A stretch of DNA of 62,860 bases from Cytobacillus sp. S13-E01 (GCF_029193815.1 NZ_JARFVC010000021.1:1-62860), one strand, 5' to 3'; positions 27,886-37,464 are shown, counted from the stretch's first letter. The notes: generated from the letters alone by a model not told the origin. Program-made: numbers and translations.

Positions 27886-29277
27886 TTAGTCTGCAGGGAA
27901 AGTCAATATGAAGCACGTTCCTTTACCAACTTCACTATTGACATGAATTTCACCTTGTTGTAGTTCGGTTAAATATTTAACAATCGATAATCCTAAACCT
28001 GTTCCACCAGTTTTTCTAGATCTTGACTTTTCTACACGATAAAAACGCTCAAATAGAAAAGGTAAATCTTCTTGTGGTATACCTAATCCAGTATCTTCGA
28101 TTGATAGTTTGATCTTCTTTTGCCAAGCCCAAAGACTTATGGTAATAGAACCATTTTCAGTATAACGAATTGCATTCTCTAAGAGGTTTATCACTATTTG
28201 TTCAGTTCGAAAGCCATCAAGGTTGACCATTGGAAGATTTGTATCACCTTTAAGATAAATATTGATTCCTTTTTCCTTTGCTTTCAATTCAGTTTTAAAA
28301 AATGCGCTTTGTACGACTTCATAAAGATCGATATTTTCGAAGTGAAATTCTAGTTTACCCTCTTCCATTTTTGATAACTCGAACAGGTCATTCACTAATT
28401 GTGTCATTATTTGCGTTTCCTTCTCGACAATGATTAAGAACTGCTCTTTTTCTTCTTCAGATTGATAAAGTCCTTTTTGAATTGCCTTTATATATCCACC
28501 TAGATATGTTAAAGGGGTTCGCAATTCATGTGAAATATTAGCAAAAAATTCTCTTCTACTTGTTTGATAATTATCTAGTTCAACGGCAAGATAATTAATT
28601 GCTTCTGCCAAAGATCCAATTTCATCTTTACTCTCAACAAAAACTCTAGTTTTTAAATCACCATGAGCAATATTCCTAGTTGCCTTCTCCATTTCAAGCA
28701 ATGGATTTGTTAGTTTTCTTGTAAAAAAGAAGGTAAAACCAATCGCTAAAAATATCGCACCCATTCCTGCAAGAATGAGCATATCTCTTACACGATTAAG
28801 TGATTCATAGATACCGTCAATTGGTGCTAGTACATATATACTACCAATGAATTCTCCGTTAAAATAAATAGGTTTACCACTTAATAAATACCTATTTTTT
28901 GTGGTTTTATCTTGAAATTCCATTTTTATGGATCCTTTTTCTTTGAGTGTTACCCATAGATCCATGCTTACCTCTGAACCCTTAGGAATACTAGGTAACC
29001 CTGAATTGGCTACAACTATGCCATTTTGATCTACTATAAATATTTCCTGTTCAGTTAAATTTGCCAGCATTTCAAACATGGTAAGAATTTGCTCATCTTC
29101 AAGTCCAGTGATTGTTTGTGAGTACCTAGTGGAGAGGTTATCAATTTGATTTTCTACCTCATTATAAAAAAAACCAGAAAATATTTTATTAATACTAAAG
29201 CCTAGAGGAAAAATTACAATAATAAACAGTAGGATAAAGACTACTCCTAACTTAATAACGATACTATTCCATTTCAT
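27886..29277 (-). CDS. HAMP-domain sensor histidine kinase (ccm operon)
   Basis: 463 aa from ATG 29277, which overlaps the response-regulator stop as ATGA. Transmembrane helix about 8-28, extracellular sensor region about 30-165, second helix about 170-190, HAMP, H-box FFANISHELRTPLTYLGG, N-box NLLENAIRYTENG, G1 DTGLGI and G2 GGTGLGLSIV. A standard OmpR-partner kinase. The ligand is unknown; being inside the ccm operon suggests a link to haem, copper or respiration. Confidence 0.92.
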   Translation of the reverse strand: MKWNSIVIKLGVVFILLFIIVIFPLGFSINKIFSGFFYNEVENQIDNLSTRYSQTITGLEDEQILTMFEMLANLTEQEIFIVDQNGIVVANSGLPSIPKGSEVSMDLWVTLKEKGSIKMEFQDKTTKNRYLLSGKPIYFNGEFIGSIYVLAPIDGIYESLNRVRDMLILAGMGAIFLAIGFTFFFTRKLTNPLLEMEKATRNIAHGDLKTRVFVESKDEIGSLAEAINYLAVELDNYQTSRREFFANISHELRTPLTYLGGYIKAIQKGLYQSEEEKEQFLIIVEKETQIMTQLVNDLFELSKMEEGKLEFHFENIDLYEVVQSAFFKTELKAKEKGINIYLKGDTNLPMVNLDGFRTEQIVINLLENAIRYTENGSITISLWAWQKKIKLSIEDTGLGIPQEDLPFLFERFYRVEKSRSRKTGGTGLGLSIVKYLTELQQGEIHVNSEVGKGTCFILTFPAD

Positions 29278-29972
29278 CCTTTGCCATCTGGGGTTTGAAA
29301 AATATACCCAACGCCCCATACCGTTTTTATTGGGTTAAAGGATAATCCGTTCTTTCTAAATTTTTCACGGACATTTTTAACATGTGTATCTACAGTCCTA
29401 ACGTCAAGTATATTGTTTGTATTCCATATAGCATTAAGCAAAACTTCACGTGTAAACACCCTTTTTTGATTTGTTGCTAGCAAATGAATTAAATCAAATT
29501 CCTTAGGTGTAAGCTCGACTACGTTCCCGTTAATCTGAATCAATCTACTATCTTTTATAATAGTAAGGTCAGAGATCGCAATTGTTCCATCACTATGTTC
29601 GTTATTATAGTCAGAATACCTTCTTAATAACGCGTGAACTCGCGCCAACAACTCTTCAGGTTCAAATGGTTTTACTAAATAATCATCCGCACCTATGCTA
29701 AGACCAAGTACCTTGTCCTTCACATCATGTAGAGCAGTTAGCATCAAGATTGGGGTATTTTCTCGTTCGCGAATTTTTTCACAAACTGTCCAACCGGTCA
29801 TATCAGGCATCATTACATCTAAAATAATAAGCTGGTATTTTTGACTATTCACCTTTTCTAACGCCTCTTTACCATTTGAAGCTTCATCTATACTGAAGTG
29901 ATGTACTAAGTGAACCTTTAATAAATTTCTCATATTCCATTCATCATCAACAATAAGAATCTTGTCCTTCAT
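29274..29972 (-). CDS. OmpR-family response regulator (ccm operon)
   Basis: 232 aa: receiver domain with LIVDDEWNMRN, phospho-acceptor in LDVMMPDMTG, and MLTALHDVKDK / LVKPFEPEEL, then a winged-helix DNA-binding domain (ELTPKEFDLIHLLA, VDTHVKNVREK). It shares a transcript with its kinase and with ctaG/ccm genes. It is one of two candidates to bind the shared direct-repeat operators in this window. Confidence 0.93.
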   Translation of the reverse strand: MKDKILIVDDEWNMRNLLKVHLVHHFSIDEASNGKEALEKVNSQKYQLIILDVMMPDMTGWTVCEKIRERENTPILMLTALHDVKDKVLGLSIGADDYLVKPFEPEELLARVHALLRRYSDYNNEHSDGTIAISDLTIIKDSRLIQINGNVVELTPKEFDLIHLLATNQKRVFTREVLLNAIWNTNNILDVRTVDTHVKNVREKFRKNGLSFNPIKTVWGVGYIFQTPDGKG

Positions 29973-29987
29973 TTCTTCATCCCCTAC

Positions 29988-30899
29988 TTATTCTACATTT
30001 ATAGTTGAAACATTCTCATCTATTGTTTGTTCTTGTTTTACCCATTTAAAAAATATATATCCGATAATAACACCATAAACCAACTCTTGGACAAGCTTCA
30101 TAATTATTCCTCCAGTTTGTTGGTCATCTACAGGTCCTAAATATGCAGATAATTGTGGTGCACTAGAGTACACAGCATACATCGGTTCATCGGCAAAAAT
30201 GATTAAGGCGCAAGCAGGGGTTAATAATACTCCTCCAGCAAATATATATCCTAATTTTTGCAAAGGTGAGAGCTTATCTAATTCTTCAGCAACTGGAATG
30301 ACTGGAATCCACATTAGAAATGCTGAAATTGTTAATACGATATGAGTAAGATTGTGAAAAATCGTATTTGATACCAAGAAGTCAAAAATAATCGGAATAT
30401 GGTAAAAGGAAAATAGAATATTAAATAGGATTAAAGGAATTAGTGGAACTTTCAAAATCGAAAGAATGTTATATTTGTTTCCGATTTTAATAACAGATTG
30501 AACCATCCATTTTTCTAGTCCAATTAAGAGTAAAGGTGGCATTACAATATAAACTAAAGACTGATTTAACATATGTACACTGAATAAGAAATCATCACCT
30601 AAAACATGTAATGGAGTCCCTAGTGCAATATAAAATACGATCAACCCAGTAAAGAACGAGATTTTTTTTATTATAGATACAGAAATAAATTCAGGATTAT
30701 CTCTCTGGTTCTTATTTATGAAAAAAAGATATAAGAGAAAGACAGCAATAACCCCAACAAATAATAAGGGGTTCCAAAGCTCAAAAAAAGAATAATCACG
30801 TAAGCTACTTTTCTCTTGTCCATTATGTGCAAGCGCATTAGTTGGTCCTAGAAGAAAAAACAAACCAAATAACGCAAGAGAGATCCTTTGGAAATACAT
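29988..30899 (-). CDS. ctaG: CtaG (caa3-type) cytochrome c oxidase assembly protein
   Basis: 303 aa with a signal-like start and about seven transmembrane helices. Family features include HMLNQSLVYIVMPPLLLIG, FHNLTHIVLTISAFLMWIP and LSAYLGPVDDQQTGGIIMK. The Bacillus CtaG protein is needed for assembly of the caa3 oxidase CuA/CuB centres. Its place in a cytochrome c maturation operon fits delivery of oxidase copper. Confidence 0.88.
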   Translation of the reverse strand: MYFQRISLALFGLFFLLGPTNALAHNGQEKSSLRDYSFFELWNPLLFVGVIAVFLLYLFFINKNQRDNPEFISVSIIKKISFFTGLIVFYIALGTPLHVLGDDFLFSVHMLNQSLVYIVMPPLLLIGLEKWMVQSVIKIGNKYNILSILKVPLIPLILFNILFSFYHIPIIFDFLVSNTIFHNLTHIVLTISAFLMWIPVIPVAEELDKLSPLQKLGYIFAGGVLLTPACALIIFADEPMYAVYSSAPQLSAYLGPVDDQQTGGIIMKLVQELVYGVIIGYIFFKWVKQEQTIDENVSTINVE

Positions 30900-30940
30900 A
30901 TATTTCCCCTCCGAAACCTATTTATAGATTTAATTTATAT

Positions 30941-31477
30941 TTACTTAAGTGGGTCTTTTTTATATTTATTAACGGTTTCAACAATAAATTCTTTAGTCAT
31001 TGGACCTATATGGTGATACCTGATAACACCGCTTTCATCTATAAAAAAAGTTTCCGGTTGACCCAATACACCGTAAGGCTTTGCCATTGAATCATTATAA
31101 TCTAAAACATATGTTGACGTAGATTTGAATTCTATAATAAACTCTTGTACATTTATCTTTGGCTCGGCTCGACTTAGGATAAGAAGTTTTGCCTGTTTTC
31201 CAAACTCATCTTCAAACGCTTGAAGTTCTGGGGCCTCCTCTCGACATGGAGGACACCAGGATGCAAAAAAATTCAAGATGACAAATTCGCCTCGATAGTC
31301 TTTTAGACTAACCATATTACCGTCCACATCTTCTAACGAAAAATCAGGAGCAATGTCACCAACCACCGCAGCAGTTGAGTTTTTACCTAGATTAACAGCC
31401 ATATAGATAAATGCAACTCCTATAACCACTAAAATAGTTATACGAACTAACTTACGTAGCAAACTTGTCACCTCCAT
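30941..31477 (-). CDS. ccmG: CcmG/ResA-type membrane-anchored thioredoxin
   Basis: 178 aa: one N-terminal membrane anchor (about 10-30), then a thioredoxin fold with the redox motif CPPC (residues 75-78 in FFASWCPPCREE) and the AhpC/TSA-like GDIAPDFSLEDVDG entry. Proteins of this type reduce the CxxCH thiols of apocytochrome c on the outer membrane face. It follows ccmD by 14 bp. Confidence 0.88.
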   Translation of the reverse strand: MEVTSLLRKLVRITILVVIGVAFIYMAVNLGKNSTAAVVGDIAPDFSLEDVDGNMVSLKDYRGEFVILNFFASWCPPCREEAPELQAFEDEFGKQAKLLILSRAEPKINVQEFIIEFKSTSTYVLDYNDSMAKPYGVLGQPETFFIDESGVIRYHHIGPMTKEFIVETVNKYKKDPLK

Positions 31478-31490
31478 TTAGGATCATGTA

Positions 31491-31610
31491 TCAATCTTTA
31501 TTAATCCTTGCTAATTGTTTTGTGATTTTCTTTTGTTCATTAAAAATACGAATAATATAAGCTAGAATACCAATCCATATAAACAATACACCTACAAATA
31601 AAAAATTCAT
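31491..31610 (-). CDS. ccmD: CcmD-like small membrane protein
   Basis: 39 aa, too short for usual gene callers. GGAGAATACAG lies before the ATG. One transmembrane helix (FLFVGVLFIWIGILAYIIR) is followed by a basic cytoplasmic tail (NEQKKITKQLARINKD), the classic CcmD layout. It lies between ccmC and ccmG, where CcmD is found in System I operons; CcmD helps release holo-CcmE from the CcmABC complex. Confidence 0.85.
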   Translation of the reverse strand: MNFLFVGVLFIWIGILAYIIRIFNEQKKITKQLARINKD

Positions 31611-31628
31611 CTGTATTCTCCTATTCTT

Positions 31629-32312
31629 TTATTCAATATGTTTAATTTCTTTAATTGCTTCTTTATGTCTTTCGAGAAAGAAGCGATAGATTAATAATGT
31701 GAAAAATAGTAACTGAAACGCAAAGATACTGTAAAATAATGTCTGTGCCATTTCTACTGGCATATGAACGCCTTGCTCATCGATTACTTTTGGATGAATA
31801 GTTCTCCACCACTTTACCGAAAAGTAAACGAGTGGAACATCAATGAAGGCAATGATACCAAATATAGCGGCAAATTTTCGATGTCGTTCTTCCCCGTTAA
31901 CAGATGTTCTAATAAATAAATAAGCTATATACATAAACCATAGAATAAGTGAAGTAACTAGTCGTGGGTCATCCCACACCCACCATGCATTCCAAACAGG
32001 TCTCGCCCATAAAGAGCCTGTCACAAGAACAAAGGTAGTGAAGAGTACTCCAATCTCAGCTGCTGATACAGCCAAATAGTCCCATTGTTTGTTTTTTGTA
32101 ACTAAATAAAGAATTCCTCCAATAAATACAATCGCAAATGCTACAAACGCAACAAATGCACTTGGAACATGGAAATACATAATCCTTTGTATATCTCCCA
32201 TATACTTTTCAGTTGGTGCATAATAAAAAGCCATGTATAGCTGAATAATTATTGCTATTGCTGTTATGAAAGTAAGTGGGATTTTCGATCCTGTTAGTAG
32301 TTTGTTAAACAT
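31629..32312 (-). CDS. ccmC: CcmC, haem handling protein
   Basis: 227 aa from ATG 32312 (GGAGGTGTGAC upstream). About six transmembrane helices with the tryptophan-rich WWD motif WNAWWVWDDPRLVT and flanking histidines in MYFHVPSAF and TIHPKV. It loads haem onto CcmE. It overlaps nothing but starts 2 bp inside the ccmB end region, indicating coupling. Confidence 0.93.
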   Translation of the reverse strand: MFNKLLTGSKIPLTFITAIAIIIQLYMAFYYAPTEKYMGDIQRIMYFHVPSAFVAFVAFAIVFIGGILYLVTKNKQWDYLAVSAAEIGVLFTTFVLVTGSLWARPVWNAWWVWDDPRLVTSLILWFMYIAYLFIRTSVNGEERHRKFAAIFGIIAFIDVPLVYFSVKWWRTIHPKVIDEQGVHMPVEMAQTLFYSIFAFQLLFFTLLIYRFFLERHKEAIKEIKHIE

Positions 32313-32313
32313 G

Positions 32314-32991
32314 TCACACCTCCAATAATTGGTCGAATAAAAAAAGTGGGATAATTGTAAAAAGAATGTCATAACTAATTAAAAGGGATAGCCAAACGTT
32401 TTGCGACAGTCCGATAGATGGGTATAAGGCCATATCTGTTAGTTGAACGATACCTAAAAACAACGGCACACTTAGAGGAAAAAGCATTACTGGTAGTAAT
32501 AACTCCGTAATTCTGCTCGATTGTGCTAGTGTTGCTAAAAACACACCCATTGCTACAAACCCCCAGCTGCCTAGTGCTAATACCGCTACTAGCAAACCAA
32601 TTGAATGGGGAAAAGGTTGTTTAATGAACAAAAAAAAGGCAGGAACAGAGATACTAATTACGATAAAAACCAATAATAAATTCCCTAAAAGTTTGCCAAG
32701 ATACAATGCACCCTTGTCTAATGGAGAGACCAATAAACCAATTAAGACTCCATTTTCCTTTTCGACTGCAACAATTCTATTAAATCCTAGTAGGGCGGAT
32801 AAAAGAATCGGAAGCCATAATATCCCTGCCGCCAATTGTTGCATCGCTTCAATCTCTGTATCAAATGCTATATTTAAAAACACTTGAAACATTAAAGCAA
32901 AAATAATCATTGAAAAGAGAAGCGATTTTTGCCGGAATTCTAACGTGAGATCCCTCTTAAGAATTAATAGTGTTTGTTTATAGAAATTCAT
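32314..32991 (-). CDS. ccmB: CcmB, haem exporter permease subunit
   Basis: 225 aa with six transmembrane helices; begins ILKRDLTLEFRQKSLLFSM and contains EKENGVLIGLLVSPLDKG, both typical CcmB features. Pairs with CcmA as the ABC part that releases holo-CcmE. Overlaps ccmA by 14 bp. Confidence 0.93.
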   Translation of the reverse strand: MNFYKQTLLILKRDLTLEFRQKSLLFSMIIFALMFQVFLNIAFDTEIEAMQQLAAGILWLPILLSALLGFNRIVAVEKENGVLIGLLVSPLDKGALYLGKLLGNLLLVFIVISISVPAFFLFIKQPFPHSIGLLVAVLALGSWGFVAMGVFLATLAQSSRITELLLPVMLFPLSVPLFLGIVQLTDMALYPSIGLSQNVWLSLLISYDILFTIIPLFLFDQLLEV

Positions 32992-33691
32992 TTTTGTTCC
33001 TCTCCAACAATGACTGATACTTGTTTAAAAAAGGTAAAAAGGATAGGTTCGAACACTTTTCATCTAGAATCATTTTTCCATTATGAAGTAAAATAGCTCG
33101 TTCACAAAGGTCAAAAGCTTGTTTTACATCATGACTTACCAAAATATATCCATTCCCTCGTTGCTCATGTTCTTTCAGTATTTCTTCAATTATCATTCTT
33201 GATTTCAAATCTAGCCCATCAAATGGTTCATCTAAGAGCAAATGTTCTGGTTGATGGATTAATGCTCTTGCAATTGATAAACGTTGTCTCATCCCCTTAG
33301 AATAGGTACCGACAAGCTCATCCTTAACAGTAACTAATTGCACTTTAGTAAGAATAGACTCAATATAATGTGGATCAGCTTTACCGTAAAGTTGCTGATA
33401 AAAGTGTAAATTTTCAAAAGCCGTTAACGAATCATGCAAAAAGCTTTCAGGAAAAACAACACCTAGATTGTTTTTCCATGTATTTTTGCTTACTCCATCT
33501 GTAAACAATACCTTTCCATCTGAAGGTTGTGCAAGGAATGAGATTATTTTTAATAGCGTCGATTTACCCGCTCCATTCCCTCCAATAAACGCAATTGTTT
33601 CACCCTTTTTCCAAGCGAAATTAATCGATTTTAATATGTTTCGATTATTTATGCTAAATTCAAGATTTTGAAGTTCTAAAATGGAGCTCAC
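32978..33691 (-). CDS. ccmA: CcmA, ABC transporter ATPase
   Basis: 237 aa. Walker A GGNGAGKST, signature YSKGMRQRLSIARAL, Walker B HLLLDEPFDGLD and the switch histidine in LVSHDVKQAF. It hydrolyses ATP with CcmB in the CcmABCD complex. The start abuts the end of the preceding gene. Confidence 0.93.
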   Translation of the reverse strand: MSSILELQNLEFSINNRNILKSINFAWKKGETIAFIGGNGAGKSTLLKIISFLAQPSDGKVLFTDGVSKNTWKNNLGVVFPESFLHDSLTAFENLHFYQQLYGKADPHYIESILTKVQLVTVKDELVGTYSKGMRQRLSIARALIHQPEHLLLDEPFDGLDLKSRMIIEEILKEHEQRGNGYILVSHDVKQAFDLCERAILLHNGKMILDEKCSNLSFLPFLNKYQSLLERNKNEFL

Positions 33692-34624
33692 CTACCTGAT
33701 TTCAACTATAATCCTTTTCAGCTTATCTCTTATATTTTCATAGGATTCCTGATACGTTTTCTCACTTATTAAGTTGGATTGAAAATCCTTCTCTAGTTGA
33801 ACCAAATCTTGCAATACTATTTCTTTTTCTGCTTGCAACCATGAACGCTTTGGTTTAATATTTTTGCCCAAGGACTTTTGATAATCCCTTTTAAGTCCGA
33901 TTAAGGTGATAGTTAATGCGAAAACGATTAGGAGCATTGTAATTACAGCCTTATCGTACCCTATACCTTCCCTACCAATAACTTTATAGCCATCCTCTGT
34001 ATATTTGGCAGAAGATGAGTTAACTACCTTATTAGAGTCATCATTTTCACTTGTTTGACCAATGAATTTAAACAAAAGCGGCCATGGTGTATCAGGATGA
34101 AAATCTACACGTTTAAAGCGCCTAAACTCTTGATTATTCATCTCAAATAAATCAGATTGTGTTACTAAATAACTTGCATCAAATGATAGGATCCCAGGCT
34201 GGATGATAACCTGGAAGGTTTCAGCTACATACGCCACCTCGATATACCATTGAGAGTTGCTTTGGATGAGCGGCATTGTATACGTCACAATTATCTGTTT
34301 TTCCTTCCCAGGTTCAAGACCTGTGACATCAACAATCCCTTTTTCAGTAACTTGCATATCTTTTTCTTCCAACCCACTGCGGACTTGGAGGTCTTTATAA
34401 CCTTCTGGTAAATAAATTGGTAACACTTCTTCCTTCTGGTCGCCGCTGTTCTTAAAATTCACAATTTGTACAAGCTGAATCGTATTTAGATCTATTGGAG
34501 TGGCTATTATATTTTGTTCTGTAATCCTCACTGGATATTTCCCATCAGCCAACATTATTCTTGGATTAAATATTAGAGGGATCATGATTGCCACTATCAG
34601 AAGTGGAATAATTTTATTTCTCAT
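33692..34624 (-). CDS. Exported/membrane protein of unknown function in the ccm operon
   Basis: 310 aa: signal peptide (about 1-26), an extracellular beta-rich domain (about 27-215), one transmembrane helix (about 227-247), and a cytoplasmic helical tail containing LQDLVQLEKDFQSNLISEKT. That tail motif (LxxLExDF....LSExxY) recurs in the next upstream protein and is the kind of helix found at the N-terminus of CcmI. The extracellular domain is not recognised. It is not a classical System I component and may be a Gram-positive substitute for the CcmH/CcmI chaperone part. Confidence 0.6.
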   Translation of the reverse strand: MRNKIIPLLIVAIMIPLIFNPRIMLADGKYPVRITEQNIIATPIDLNTIQLVQIVNFKNSGDQKEEVLPIYLPEGYKDLQVRSGLEEKDMQVTEKGIVDVTGLEPGKEKQIIVTYTMPLIQSNSQWYIEVAYVAETFQVIIQPGILSFDASYLVTQSDLFEMNNQEFRRFKRVDFHPDTPWPLLFKFIGQTSENDDSNKVVNSSSAKYTEDGYKVIGREGIGYDKAVITMLLIVFALTITLIGLKRDYQKSLGKNIKPKRSWLQAEKEIVLQDLVQLEKDFQSNLISEKTYQESYENIRDKLKRIIVEIR

Positions 34625-34961
34625 GAATTATCACCCCGTTTTTCTCTAGCACTTGACGAATTTCATTGTCTACCAAACGATCTAGATCTCTATCCATGAT
34701 ATTTTCTTTAGATTGACTAACAAATCTAGAGGCCTTGAGATTCAATTCATTTTTCGTATTTGTATAGTCCTTCTCAGACAATTTCCCCATTTGAAAATCA
34801 TATTCTAGTTCAGACAGCTGCATAAACACTTGCTCTTTCTCATCTTGGAAATCTTCTTCAGTCATCTCAACCGTTCCATTTTTTTTCGTAAAAAAAGGAG
34901 AAATCAGAAGAATTATTATAATTATTCCAATAAAACCCATAAAAATTTCAGCACCCGTCAT
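34614..34961 (-). CDS. CcmI-like small membrane protein
   Basis: 115 aa: one transmembrane helix (about 6-24) and a cytoplasmic helical region with QLSELEYDFQMGKLSEKDYT, closely resembling the CcmI segment ELExDxxxGLLSExEYxxxR. It lacks the TPR region of proteobacterial CcmI. It overlaps the unknown exported protein gene by 11 bp and follows ccmH by 15 bp, an order like ccmH-ccmI. Confidence 0.65.
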   Translation of the reverse strand: MTGAEIFMGFIGIIIIILLISPFFTKKNGTVEMTEEDFQDEKEQVFMQLSELEYDFQMGKLSEKDYTNTKNELNLKASRFVSQSKENIMDRDLDRLVDNEIRQVLEKNGVIIHEK

Positions 34962-34976
34962 AATGTTCTCCTTTCA

Positions 34977-35486
34977 TTATAACCAATTTTTCAATTCCTC
35001 TTGAATTTTACTAGCATCTACGTCGGTAACAAGCTGTTGTTGATTTGCAACAACCTCATCGCCCCGCTTACTCTTCAGCCATTTTTTTACTAGTAAAACG
35101 ACAAGGATGAGACCCAACACTAATCCAAGTATAGGTAAAAACCATATAATTAGATTAAAACCTTCGGCTGCAGGGGCTGCGAGGATACGATCACCATATT
35201 TTTGCACCAAGTAATCAATCACTTGCTCTTTATTCATACCCCCATCTAAAAGGGTCGATATCTCTTCTCGTAAATCATACGCTGTTGACAACGTACAATA
35301 ATCTGCAGTCATAGAATCTGTACAGCCTGGAGGATGCAGTTCTTTCGCTACATCTAGCATTTCGTTTCTGGAGCTGGTTATTGTGATATTACTAGCTTCA
35401 GTTAGACCCTTTTTAGGAATATATACTAATAGCGAGAATATAAATAAAGATAGAGAGAACCATTTCTTTTTTATAAACTTACCCAT
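34977..35486 (-). CDS. ccmH: CcmH-like protein with rearranged cysteine motif
   Basis: 169 aa: signal (about 10-25), a three-helix extracellular domain with the CcmH hallmarks DLREEI, GMNKEQVIDYLVQKYGDRIL and AAPAAEGFNLIIWFLP, then one transmembrane helix. The canonical LRCxxC motif is replaced by LHPPGCTDSMTADYC: Cys55 fits the second cysteine, the first is Pro, and an extra Cys64 lies nine residues on. Overlaps the ccmF end by 8 bp. In System I, CcmH reduces or holds apocytochrome thiols for CcmF. Confidence 0.85.
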   Translation of the reverse strand: MGKFIKKKWFSLSLFIFSLLVYIPKKGLTEASNITITSSRNEMLDVAKELHPPGCTDSMTADYCTLSTAYDLREEISTLLDGGMNKEQVIDYLVQKYGDRILAAPAAEGFNLIIWFLPILGLVLGLILVVLLVKKWLKSKRGDEVVANQQQLVTDVDASKIQEELKNWL

Positions 35487-37464
35487 AAAGCATTGACTCC
35501 GTTTGTATTTGTCGTCTTCTTCTGTTAGCTGAACGGTCAGGCCATAAGGATATTAATGTTCCAAAGATTAAGACATAGCCTCCTGCCCAAGTCCACGACA
35601 TTAAAGGAAATACTTTCACTTGAACAAACACCTTTCCATTATCCTCAGACCAGCCATTTAATATTACATAGAGGTCTTCCTGCAATGAACTTACAACTGA
35701 CACTTCGGTTGTCGGTTGATTACCGTTTGTATAGAACACTTTTTCAGGCTGAACAACACCGATTTTTTCACCATTCTTCTCTACCAATAATTCTGCAAAC
35801 ACTGTTTGCTTCACGCCGTTATTAATTTCACCAAGACCTCTATATTGCAACGAATATTTTCCTAACTCGACTGTGTCACCCTCATTTAAGCCGCGTTGAA
35901 TGTCTACTGAATAGTTACTAGCACCCGTTAATCCAATCGCAATTAAAACCACTCCAAAGTGAGCAATATACCCACCATAACGTCGCCTGTTTTTAACGAA
36001 AAGCATAATAAATGAGCGAACAGGGGATTCACCAGTTACCTTTACCCTGGCTTGTACAGCCTTTGCAAATTCAAGGAAAATGATCATCGCTACAAAGCTT
36101 GTACTTGACAAAGATAAAAGAGTCATCCAATTTGTTATACCCACACTAAAAAGTGCTAGGGCTAAGAGAACAGTAATGATTAAAGGGTAACTGAGGTTTC
36201 TAAAAATGGCCTTCGCTGACGACCTTTTCCATGCCACAACTGGTCCTACTCCCATTAAAATAATCAAAGCTAAGAAGATAGGCACATTAACTTTATTAAA
36301 ATAAGGAGCGCCTACCATCACTTTTGTACCTGTTACAGCTTCGGACACAACAGGATAGATGGTTCCCCAAAACACTGTAAATGCTGATGTGATTAATAAT
36401 AGATTGTTAACTAAGAAACTACTTTCTTTAGAAATATATGATTCAAATTGAGCATCCGACTTTAGCACAGACCAATTAGCGGTAATGTTCCAAATTGAAC
36501 CGACAAGAATTACCCCTATAAATGCTAAAAAATAGGCGCCAATTGGACCATTTGCAAATGCGTGAACAGACCATAATAATCCGCTTCTTGTTAAAAATGT
36601 TCCAAAGATTGTGAGAATAAACGTTAATGTAACAAGGGTCATTGTCCATCCTTTTAACATGCCCTTTCTTTCTTGAACCATAGTAGAGTGTAGCAGTGCT
36701 GTTGCTGTAAGCCATGGCAATAATGAAGCATTTTCTACTGGATCCCAAGTCCAATAGCCGCCCCATCCTAGTTCTACATAAGCCCACTGAGAACCAAATA
36801 AAATACCCATACTCAAGAATAACCAAGAAACTAGAGTCCACTTCCTTGTTACTTTGACCCAAACTGCATCAGCTTTCTTTAAAAGTAATGCAGCCATTCC
36901 ATATGCAAACGGCACAGCAAAACCGATATAGCCCAAATATAATGTTATAGGATGTACAGCCATTCCTGGATTTTGTAATAGTGAATTCAATCCATTTCCT
37001 TCTGTCATCTTTTCAGGATTTAATGCAAATGGCTGTTCTATTGTATTAAGTATGAGTATAAAGAAAGCATTGATAAGTAATAATATAGTCGATACCCAAG
37101 GTAAGAATTGATTACTATCCTTGTGTTTAGACCAAGTGACTAATGCCGTATAAATACTTAATATCCAAAGCCATAATAATAGAGACCCTGCATTCCCACC
37201 CCAAAAGGCAGTAACTTTATAAAACAAGGCCATATCTGTACTTGAATAAAGAGCAACATAATCGTATTTAAAGTCTCCTGTTACTAGTAAGTAAATCAAC
37301 GAACCTGAAGCCATGGTTGTCACAAGAGGAAGAATCAATACCGATGTTTTTGCACTCTTAAGCCAACGTATATCTTTGGTGCGAATTGCCATTAGATGAC
37401 TGACTATCCCATATACAACAATGACAATTGAGAATAAAAGGGCCAAACGACCGACTTCACCCAT
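35479..37464 (-). CDS. ccmF: CcmF, cytochrome c haem lyase
   Basis: 661 aa from ATG 37464 (GGGGGAG 9 nt upstream; the frame continues further but without a site). About 14-15 transmembrane helices. The WWD haem motif GWGGYWTWDPVENASLLPW and the upstream HPITLYLGYIGFAVPFAYG are intact, and a second conserved block is AHFGVVLIAIGLTGA. CcmF ligates haem from CcmE to apocytochrome c. Overlaps ccmE by 8 bp. Confidence 0.95.
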   Translation of the reverse strand: MGEVGRLALLFSIVIVVYGIVSHLMAIRTKDIRWLKSAKTSVLILPLVTTMASGSLIYLLVTGDFKYDYVALYSSTDMALFYKVTAFWGGNAGSLLLWLWILSIYTALVTWSKHKDSNQFLPWVSTILLLINAFFILILNTIEQPFALNPEKMTEGNGLNSLLQNPGMAVHPITLYLGYIGFAVPFAYGMAALLLKKADAVWVKVTRKWTLVSWLFLSMGILFGSQWAYVELGWGGYWTWDPVENASLLPWLTATALLHSTMVQERKGMLKGWTMTLVTLTFILTIFGTFLTRSGLLWSVHAFANGPIGAYFLAFIGVILVGSIWNITANWSVLKSDAQFESYISKESSFLVNNLLLITSAFTVFWGTIYPVVSEAVTGTKVMVGAPYFNKVNVPIFLALIILMGVGPVVAWKRSSAKAIFRNLSYPLIITVLLALALFSVGITNWMTLLSLSSTSFVAMIIFLEFAKAVQARVKVTGESPVRSFIMLFVKNRRRYGGYIAHFGVVLIAIGLTGASNYSVDIQRGLNEGDTVELGKYSLQYRGLGEINNGVKQTVFAELLVEKNGEKIGVVQPEKVFYTNGNQPTTEVSVVSSLQEDLYVILNGWSEDNGKVFVQVKVFPLMSWTWAGGYVLIFGTLISLWPDRSANRRRRQIQTESMLYG

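Noticed and set aside
29274-29972. The ccm-operon response regulator as sole owner of the shared operators
   Set aside because: Possible, but most sites cluster around the 50-kb locus and the Met-rich operon promoter has a related site; sequence alone cannot decide, so it is listed as the second candidate.
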